NCBI GenBank assembly: GCA_020216575.1
Contig: JAIUYC010000271.1
Coordinates: forward strand, 1-6,176
DNA length: 6,176 nucleotides
Origin: Coleofasciculus sp. S288
Lineage (GTDB): Bacteria; Cyanobacteriota; Cyanobacteriia; Cyanobacteriales; Coleofasciculaceae
Reading direction: 5' to 3'
Shown here: positions 1 to 4,405 of the stretch, piece by piece
Layout: each line of letters starts with the position of its first letter
How positions within the stretch are numbered: position 1 is the stretch's first letter
Translations under genes and position numbers: made by a program
The notes under the pieces: model-generated
Databases searched by the model: none
Told to the model about the DNA's origin: nothing
The model's input: only the letters and a program-made list of their open reading frames with translations

Positions 1-2057
1 AGAGTTTGAGCCTGTTGCTGTTGAACCTGCGCTTGCAACTGGGCGAATCGAGTTTTAACCTCCGTTTCTATTTGTTCTAAACTTTGCAGCGTTTGCTCTC
101 GCTTGTCTTGAACTCCGGACTGCGAGGTTGAAAGCTGATTAACAAACTCAGTTTCCCTATCGTTGAGGCTTTGGAGAATCTGAGCCATTCGCTCTTGAAT
201 TTGCGATCGCGATTGCGAAAGTTGAACACCGATCTCATTCCCTAATTGCTTCAACTCTTGCAGGGTTTGCTCCTTCTGCCGTTGAGCGTGTTGTTCTGCC
301 TCTGCCTTAATTTCCTTCAGTTGAGGCGAGAATTCCGTTTCTAACGCTCTCAGATTTTGCAGGATTGCATCGCGTTGCTTTTGAGCCTCGGACTGGAGTT
401 CGCTCAGTTGATGGGCAAACTGAGTTTCTAATTGTTTCAGATTTTGCAAAATTGCATCGCGTTGTCCTTGAACTTCAGACTGGAGTTCAGCGAGTTGAGG
501 CGGAAATTCATCGCTTAATTGTTCTAAATTCTGGAGGATTAAATCCCGTTGCTGTTGAACAGTTGCCTGGAGTTCAGACAATCCAGTTGCAAACACTGTC
601 TCTGAATTTTTCAGATTTTGGAGAACAGTATCCTTCTGTGTTTGAGCATCTGCCTCAATTCCAGAAAGTTTAGGCGTCAATTCAGAACTTAATTTCTCTA
701 GGTTTTGCAGGATTACATCTTTTTGCTGTTGAACGTCTGCATGCAGTTCAGACAGGGCAGCCGCAAACATCCTCTCTGATGTTTCTAGATTTTGGAGAAC
801 AGCATCTTTGCGGGCTTGGGCATCTCCCTGAATTGTCGAAAGTTGCGGTGCAAACTCGGTGCTGAGTTTTTCTAAGTTTTGCAGGATAGAATCCCGTTGC
901 TGTTGAGCGGTTGCCTGAAGTTGTGACAGCACAGCCGCAAAATCTGTCTCGGATTTTTCTAGATTCAGAAGAACCGTATCTTTCTGCGCTTGCACATCCG
1001 CGTGGAGTGACGAGAGTTGCGGTACAAAATCGGCGCTTAATCGTTCTAAGTTTTGCAGGATTAAGTCTCGCTGCTGTTGAACGCTGGTTTGGAGTTCAGC
1101 CAGCGTTGCTGCAAATCCTCTCTCTGAGGCTTCGAGATTTTGGAGAACCGTATCTTTTTGTGCTTCAACATCTGCATGAATGGCAGAGAGTTGCGGGGCA
1201 AAATCAGCGCTTAATTGTTCTAAGTTTTGCAGGATTAAGTCTCGTTGCTGTTGAACGCTTGCCTGAAGTTCAGTCAGTCCAGCCACTAACTCGACTTGGG
1301 AGGTTTCTATACTGTGGAGAACCGTATCCTTCTGGGCTTGCACATCTGCCCGAATCGCCGCGAGTTCTGGAGCAAAGTCAGCGCTTAGTTTTTCGAGATT
1401 TTCAAGGATTAAGCCTTTTTGGGTTTGGGCATCGGATTGCAATTCAGACAAGTCAACTGTAAACTTTGTCTCTAATTTTTCTAAGGCGTGTTTGCTGTCT
1501 CGGATTTGTGTCTCTAATTCAACTAATGCCTGTTTCTTGGACTGAGCCACGTCAGATAGGAGATTGGATAGAGTTTCTCGGTTAACCCCTATCTCCTGGT
1601 GAAAATTATTGGATTTGCTACTGAGTTCAGCTCTAATGGTTTCCGCTTCTTGGAGAATGGTTTGCACGTCTTGATTAGCACGGGCAAGCTTAGCTTCCAA
1701 GTCTCCCAATTCTTTGAGGTGAGCTCTGACGATTTCTGCAACTTCTCGAATCACAGCCCGCCGCAATAGGATCAGGGCAACGATCGCAGCCGCTAAAAGC
1801 AGCACCAAGGTTGCTAGCATCAAGTTAAACAGGAATGTTGTCCGCCCCAAGGTGCGACTGGCCTCAGCCTGAACCTGCTCTCGTAGGCGCTCGTCTTCAC
1901 GCAATCGCTCCAACTCCTGCCGCTCCTGAGCCAAAATCATTGAGGGAGCAGCCGATTCGGGTTGGGCGCTGGCTAAACCAATAGACAAGAGGAAAGTCCA
2001 GAGGATAACAATGCCTCGCAACATGGATGCGAAGATATCTCGATTCTTGTGTTTCAT
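1..2057 (-). CDS. Membrane-anchored long helical repeat protein (C-terminus beyond window)
   Basis: The minus-strand frame is open from ATG at 2057 to the window edge: 685 full codons, no stop. The start follows GGGAG at 2063-2067 by 5 nt; the next in-frame ATG is residue 12. Residues 1-31 look like a signal peptide (basic start, hydrophobic 15-28, ASA before Q32). Residues 75-98 form a strongly hydrophobic membrane helix followed by RR. If the signal is cleaved, the long C-terminal part would be cytoplasmic; if it is retained as a first membrane helix, it would form a hairpin with the second. From about residue 178 onward the protein consists of Q/E/L-rich helical repeats of 29 residues, such as QQQRDLILQNLEQLSADFAP, alternating with QAQKDTVLQNLE-type units. 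A proline recurs in most A-type units, so the rod is probably segmented rather than one continuous coiled coil. Function is unknown; a scaffold or envelope-linked structural role is only inference. No partner gene is visible. Confidence 0.88.
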   Translation of the reverse strand, partial: MKHKNRDIFASMLRGIVILWTFLLSIGLASAQPESAAPSMILAQERQELERLREDERLREQVQAEASRTLGRTTFLFNLMLATLVLLLAAAIVALILLRRAVIREVAEIVRAHLKELGDLEAKLARANQDVQTILQEAETIRAELSSKSNNFHQEIGVNRETLSNLLSDVAQSKKQALVELETQIRDSKHALEKLETKFTVDLSELQSDAQTQKGLILENLEKLSADFAPELAAIRADVQAQKDTVLHSIETSQVELVAGLTELQASVQQQRDLILQNLEQLSADFAPQLSAIHADVEAQKDTVLQNLEASERGFAATLAELQTSVQQQRDLILQNLERLSADFVPQLSSLHADVQAQKDTVLLNLEKSETDFAAVLSQLQATAQQQRDSILQNLEKLSTEFAPQLSTIQGDAQARKDAVLQNLETSERMFAAALSELHADVQQQKDVILQNLEKLSSELTPKLSGIEADAQTQKDTVLQNLKNSETVFATGLSELQATVQQQRDLILQNLEQLSDEFPPQLAELQSEVQGQRDAILQNLKQLETQFAHQLSELQSEAQKQRDAILQNLRALETEFSPQLKEIKAEAEQHAQRQKEQTLQELKQLGNEIGVQLSQSRSQIQERMAQILQSLNDRETEFVNQLSTSQSGVQDKREQTLQSLEQIETEVKTRFAQLQAQVQQQQAQT
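3..1526 (-). repeat. 29-residue (87-bp) protein repeats in A/B pairs of 174 bp
   Basis: Within the helical protein, 13 consecutive units of exactly 29 residues cover residues 206-582 (nt 312-1442). They are followed by one 33-residue unit and two more 29-residue units, and a partial one at the edge; a weaker unit precedes residue 206. Two unit types alternate: A carries QQQRDLILQNLE and F-A/P-PQL, B carries QAQKDTVLQNLE and FAA-L. The DNA register is exact: the codons for LQNLE recur at 351, 525, 699, 873, 1047 and 1221, each 174 bp apart, with the B copies offset by 87 bp. Past residue 496 the alternation is lost and all units become A-like. 29 residues equals four heptads plus one, or two hendecads plus a heptad. 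Confidence 0.9.
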
Positions 2058-2426
2058 GAGAACTCCCTTTGCCCGTTGGTCAGGTTTAGCGATCGCTGTC
2101 AAAAAATTACCGCAATCTCAGTGGCTTTAGTACTAGGATATATGGTGCGTTTGACAATCGGTTCATTGACCTCCTCAACTTCTGATTCCCAGGAGTACAC
2201 AAATGGTTCTCACGCGAGACTTGTACCCTGCTCCCCTACCTATTATTAGACACGGGTTTAGCGCTTGAGGTTCAATACCAGAATACATTACCTAGGACAC
2301 CCGCCCGACGCTCTCTATTGCCTACAGAGGTTCTGAGCGAATTGTATCTCCTATATTCTTGGATAGTAAGGGAGCGATCGCACAAGGCAAGCTGCAAGCA
2401 GAACTCTTAGAGAAACGATGTAACGC
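2058..2426. other. Intergenic region upstream of the repeat protein; no gene recognised
   Basis: About 370 bp between the repeat-protein start and the first GTAG element. Both strands were read and no convincing gene was found. It presumably holds the minus-strand promoter, but no confident -35/-10 pair could be assigned. It contains two HIP1 octamers (2089-2096, 2374-2381) and a 19-codon minus-strand mini-ORF (2107-2166) preceded by a perfect AGGAGG; that is described under findings and not called as a gene. Confidence 0.5.
2063..2067 (-). promoter_or_regulatory. Ribosome-binding site of the helical repeat protein
   Basis: On the minus strand GGGAG lies 5 nt before the ATG at 2055-2057, in the context AAAGGGAGTTCTC. 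It favours this ATG over the downstream in-frame ATG at 2022-2024, and this start also supplies the basic end of the signal peptide. Confidence 0.6.
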
Positions 2427-2450
2427 TGTAGGGGCGGGTTTAGAGATTAA
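2427..2450 (+). repeat. Left terminal inverted repeat of left element
   Basis: It begins TGTAGGGGCGGGTTTA and ends AGAGATTAA. It is a perfect reverse complement of 2881-2904. Confidence 0.85.
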
Positions 2451-2460
2451 CCTCTGTTAT

Positions 2461-2620
2461 TCCACCAGCAAACTCCATACAAAACCCGCCCTTCCCCTCA
2501 CGCATCCCACCAGCAAATCCTATACAAAACCCGCCCTTCCCTCCACACATCCCACCAGCCAACTCCATACAAAACCCGCCCTTCCCCCCACGCATCCCAC
2601 CAGCAAATTCCATTCAAGTC
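2461..2620 (+). repeat. 45-bp tandem array 1 (about 3.5 copies)
   Basis: Copies begin at 2461, 2506, 2551 and 2596 (partial), exactly 45 bp apart. Each starts near CCACCAGCAAA and contains ACAAAACCCGCCCTTCCC, whose core is the reverse complement of the GGGCGGGTTT core at the element ends. The first copy is flanked by GTTATT and the last runs into CCATTCAAGTC; both junctions recur in array 2. The array is open in several frames only because 45 is a multiple of three. It is not a CRISPR array, because there are no unique spacers. Confidence 0.9.
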
Positions 2621-2658
2621 CTACCGTTATTCAATTGCGATCGCATTTTTCATGTAAA

Positions 2659-2761
2659 TAGGACTTACGCACTCAGCCAGTTCTGCAACGATAGAATGGG
2701 GCTTTCAGCTTCTCGAACAACACTCAGAATAACGAAATTTCGTTTCAATGCGTAAGTCCTA
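2659..2761. mobile_element. 103-bp MITE nested in left element
   Basis: Perfect 13-bp terminal inverted repeats TAGGACTTACGCA (2659-2671) and its complement (2749-2761) enclose a 103-bp sequence with no coding capacity. The direct repeat GTAAA flanks it on both sides (2654-2658 and 2762-2766). The right element has an uninterrupted counterpart at about 3951-3960, and removing the MITE plus one GTAAA restores that alignment, so this is an insertion with a 5-bp target duplication. It contains the palindrome AACGAAATTTCGTT at 2731-2744. The donor transposase is not in the window and the family is not assigned. Confidence 0.85.
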
Positions 2762-2880
2762 GTAAATTGGAGGAAATCGCGATCGCATTCCATCGACAGG
2801 GATTTTATTGTTAGGCTATCTGTAAATTTGATAGGGGTAAGGGCGGGTTTTGTTTGTTAATTGTTCGTTTTTCCAATGGT

Positions 2881-2904
2881 TTAATCTCTAAACCCGCCCC
2901 TACA
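2881..2904 (-). repeat. Right terminal inverted repeat of left element
   Basis: Read on the minus strand it matches 2427-2450 at every base. It also forms the first unit of the 14-bp GTAG tandem that runs to the transposase stop codon. Confidence 0.85.
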
Positions 2905-2944
2905 AACCCACCCCTACAAACCCACCCCTACAACCCGCTCCTAC
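2890..2944 (-). repeat. 14-bp tandem of GTAGGGGYGGGTTT heads
   Basis: Four head-to-tail copies of a GTAGGGGTGGGTTT-like unit lie at 2890-2903, 2904-2917, 2918-2931 and 2932-2944 (the last 13 bp and degenerate, GTAGGAGCGGGTT). The leftmost belongs to the element terminus and the rightmost overlaps the transposase stop codon. On the minus strand the G runs are separated by loops of 1, 5 or 6 nt, which satisfies the usual G-quadruplex pattern. Confidence 0.85.
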
Positions 2945-3495
2945 ATAATGCGATTCATTTGTAATGCTAAATTCTTAATTTGTCCATCCCATTCACGGGG
3001 ATGAACGCAATGTAATTCATCTTTTCCCCAAGACGAGGGATTTTTGACAATGTATTCACGGATTGCCATCAGTGACTTTTCATTACGGATAATGTGTTCG
3101 TAATACCCACGTTGCCACACCCCAACTCCGGAGAGACGGCGAATTTTATTGATTCGGCGTGCTGAAAAGGTTTTGAAACCTCGGATAATCTCTTGCAATC
3201 CATGCCGTTCTTCACAGGTAGTCTTATCTGTTAAGATGATAATTCCATGTACATGATTGGGCATAATTGTGAATTCATCTAATTCCAAATGATGATGATG
3301 TTTAGGTAAATTATCCCAATGCAGTTGGATAATTTCACCATAGGTATTCAACCGCATTTCGGCATTCTCGATTTCACCGAATAATTTTTGGCGTTGCCAG
3401 GCGCAAAGAGTGATAAAGTAAGCTCCACACTTTTCATAGTCATATCCTTTGAGGCGAATCGAACGACGATGATGCTTACTGGGATCGTATCTCAT
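2941..3495 (-). CDS. REP-associated-type tyrosine transposase (Y1/HUH, IS200/IS605-like superfamily)
   Basis: A 184-residue protein, a usual full length for Y1_Tnp/RAYT proteins. The HUH motif is H81-V-H83 within the diagnostic MPNHVHGIIIL. The catalytic tyrosine should be Y131 or Y132 in VWQRGYYEHIIRN, followed by the typical IREYIVKNPSSW stretch. The N-terminus HHRRSIRLKGYDY is characteristic of this group. Family members nick and rejoin single-stranded DNA through a 5'-phosphotyrosine, and RAYTs act on GTAG-headed hairpin repeats. All catalytic residues are present and there is no frameshift, so it may be active. An in-frame stop lies upstream of ATG 3495, and no other start is obvious. 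No clear Shine-Dalgarno is seen. Its stop TAG (2941-2943) lies in a GTAG repeat head, and related elements flank it on both sides. Whether it is mobile or a resident, domesticated RAYT cannot be decided here. Confidence 0.92.
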   Translation of the reverse strand: MRYDPSKHHRRSIRLKGYDYEKCGAYFITLCAWQRQKLFGEIENAEMRLNTYGEIIQLHWDNLPKHHHHLELDEFTIMPNHVHGIIILTDKTTCEERHGLQEIIRGFKTFSARRINKIRRLSGVGVWQRGYYEHIIRNEKSLMAIREYIVKNPSSWGKDELHCVHPREWDGQIKNLALQMNRIM

Positions 3496-3632
3496 ATCAG
3501 GTATAAGTAAGATTTTGATTAGAAAAAATGCTACAAATCATTCTGGAATAACTGATTGCGGAAAGAAATCGTAAATATACCGAAAATTTTTAAATAATAT
3601 CGACCGAATATCAGTAAAAATGCCAGGTATAC

Positions 3633-3656
3633 TGTAGGGGCGGGTTTAGGGACTAA
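3633..3656 (+). repeat. Left terminal inverted repeat of right element
   Basis: It starts TGTAGGGGCGGGTTTA and ends AGGGACTAA. It differs from the complement of 4070-4093 at one base. Confidence 0.8.
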
Positions 3657-3665
3657 CTCCGTTAT

Positions 3666-3918
3666 TCCACCAGCAAACCCCATACAAAACCCGCCCTTCC
3701 CCTCACACATCCCACCAGCAAATCCCGTACAAAACCTGCCCTTCCCCCCACGCATCCCACCAGCAAATCCCGTACAAAACCCACCCTTCCCCCCACGCAT
3801 CCCACCAGCAAATCCCGTACAAAACCCACCCTTTCCCTCCACATATCCCACCAGCAAATCCTATACAAAACCCACCCTTTCCCTCCACATATCCCACCAA
3901 TAAATTCCATTCAAGTCG
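3666..3918 (+). repeat. 45-bp tandem array 2 (about 5.5 copies)
   Basis: Copies begin at 3666, 3711, 3756, 3801, 3847 and 3893 (partial). The first three steps are 45 bp and the last two are 46 bp because of an extra T in the CCCTTTCCC tract. The first and last copies match the first and last copies of array 1, while internal copies differ and several have ACCCACCC instead of ACCCGCCC. This suggests growth and shrinkage inside the array. The 46-bp steps break any reading frame, so the array is not protein coding. Confidence 0.9.
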
Positions 3919-4069
3919 TACCGTTATTCAATTGCGATCACAAGTTTTCCTGTATATTGAAGGAAATCGCGATCGCATTCCATCGACAGGGATTTTATTG
4001 TTAGGCTATCTGTAAATTTGATAGGGTAAGGGCGGGTTTTGTTTGTCAATTATTCGTTTTTCCAATGGT

Positions 4070-4093
4070 TTAGTCTCTAAACCCGCCCCTACA
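4070..4093 (-). repeat. Right terminal inverted repeat of right element
   Basis: On the minus strand it starts TGTAGGGGCGGGTTTA and ends AGAGACTAA, paired with 3633-3656. It marks the right edge of the island. Confidence 0.8.
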
Positions 4094-4405
4094 AGGATTT
4101 GAAAATAAGGGTTCAATTTTAACCGTCCAGTGCTGGTTCAGCAAAGGACGCAACTCTCGCTGTCCACAGCCAACCGATTTGCGTCATCTTGCTCTCATGG
4201 ACTTTCTGCTGGAGCATTTCGAGGAGACTCCCAAAGCCCTCTTCGAGTTGCTGTGTCCTCGGAGAGGATAGCTAACAAATAGTGGGGTAGGGAAATTAAC
4301 TTCAGACTAAAGTATATTTTTGCTACCCTCTAATAGCGTTTGTTTTAACACCCCTAGCAGTATTTGGAGGCTGCTGGGGGCGTTCTTAGAAAAGTCTTCT
4401 TTTGG
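4094..4405. other. Region without an identified gene; possible coding remnant
   Basis: About 310 bp between the right element and the end of the kinase gene. On the minus strand 4122-4271 is open for 50 codons and reads as a plausible protein tail ending at TAA 4119-4121, with an internal ATG at 4217 and an in-frame stop just upstream (4272-4274). On the plus strand the same stretch is also open, up to TAG at 4269-4271. Neither frame has a convincing start or ribosome-binding site, and no family was recognised. A degraded gene cut by the repeat island is possible but unproven. A hairpin at 4351-4380 occupies the kinase side. Confidence 0.35.
4351..4380 (-). terminator. Hairpin downstream of the kinase gene, possible terminator
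   Basis: CCCCTAGCAG (4351-4360) and CTGCTGGGGG (4371-4380) form a 10-bp stem with one mismatch around a 10-nt loop, starting 25 nt past the kinase stop codon. The bases after it on the minus strand (TGTTAAAACAAA) are not a U run. Intrinsic termination is therefore only plausible; RNA 3'-end protection is the alternative. Confidence 0.4.

Larger units (their letters stand above)
2427..2904. mobile_element. GTAG-ended repeat element, left copy (REP/BIME-like, non-coding)
   Basis: The element is bounded by perfect 24-bp inverted ends (2427-2450 and 2881-2904) starting TGTAGGGGCGGGTTTA. Inside are a 45-bp tandem array (2461 to about 2620), a nested 103-bp MITE (2659-2761), and a right block from about 2771 that is some 97% identical to 3961-4093 (three substitutions and one indel by eye). 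Each end can fold: GGGCGGGTTT at 2432-2441 pairs with AAACCCGCCC at 2482-2491, and the same ten bases at 2841-2850 pair with 2890-2899, with loops near 40 nt. No target duplication is visible around it. GTAG followed by a hairpin next to a RAYT-type gene is the layout of REP elements. It is non-autonomous, so mobilisation by the adjacent transposase is inference. Confidence 0.75.
3633..4093. mobile_element. GTAG-ended repeat element, right copy (REP/BIME-like, non-coding)
   Basis: This is the second copy of the element at 2427-2904, in the same orientation and about 137 bp upstream of the transposase start codon. Inverted ends lie at 3633-3656 and 4070-4093 with one mismatch. It has a 45-bp array of about 5.5 copies and no MITE. 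The right block includes the hairpin GGGCGGGTTT/AAACCCGCCC at 4030-4039 and 4079-4088. The size difference from the left copy is explained by two extra array units here and the MITE plus target duplication there. No flanking duplication is seen, which is compatible with HUH-type movement but does not prove it. Confidence 0.75.

Noticed and set aside
365..1462. Plus-strand open frames at 365-673 and 911-1462
   Set aside because: They are antisense to the repeat-protein gene. Their repetitive sequence mirrors its 174-bp period, and they lack independent start signals.
2049..2249. Plus-strand 66-codon frame starting GTG at 2049
   Set aside because: It overlaps the start of the repeat-protein gene on the opposite strand and has no ribosome-binding site or recognisable domain.
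2359..2661. Plus-strand open frame through array 1 giving a 15-residue HTKPALP repeat protein
   Set aside because: It arises from the 45-bp unit length, starts at a TTG with no ribosome-binding site, and the equivalent array 2 contains 46-bp steps that would break the frame.
3531..3910. Minus-strand open frames through array 2 encoding glycine-rich repeats
   Set aside because: Three frames are open at once over the same tandem repeat, with no conserved start and frame-breaking unit lengths. They are non-coding artefacts of periodicity.
2461..3918. CRISPR-like regularly spaced repeats
   Set aside because: The units are contiguous 45-46 bp tandem copies with no unique spacers, no leader and no cas genes.
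2427..4093. Composite transposon formed by the two elements around the transposase
   Set aside because: No target duplication is visible outside 2427 and 4093, and neither element carries its own transposase. The arrangement is equally explained by independent placement next to a RAYT.
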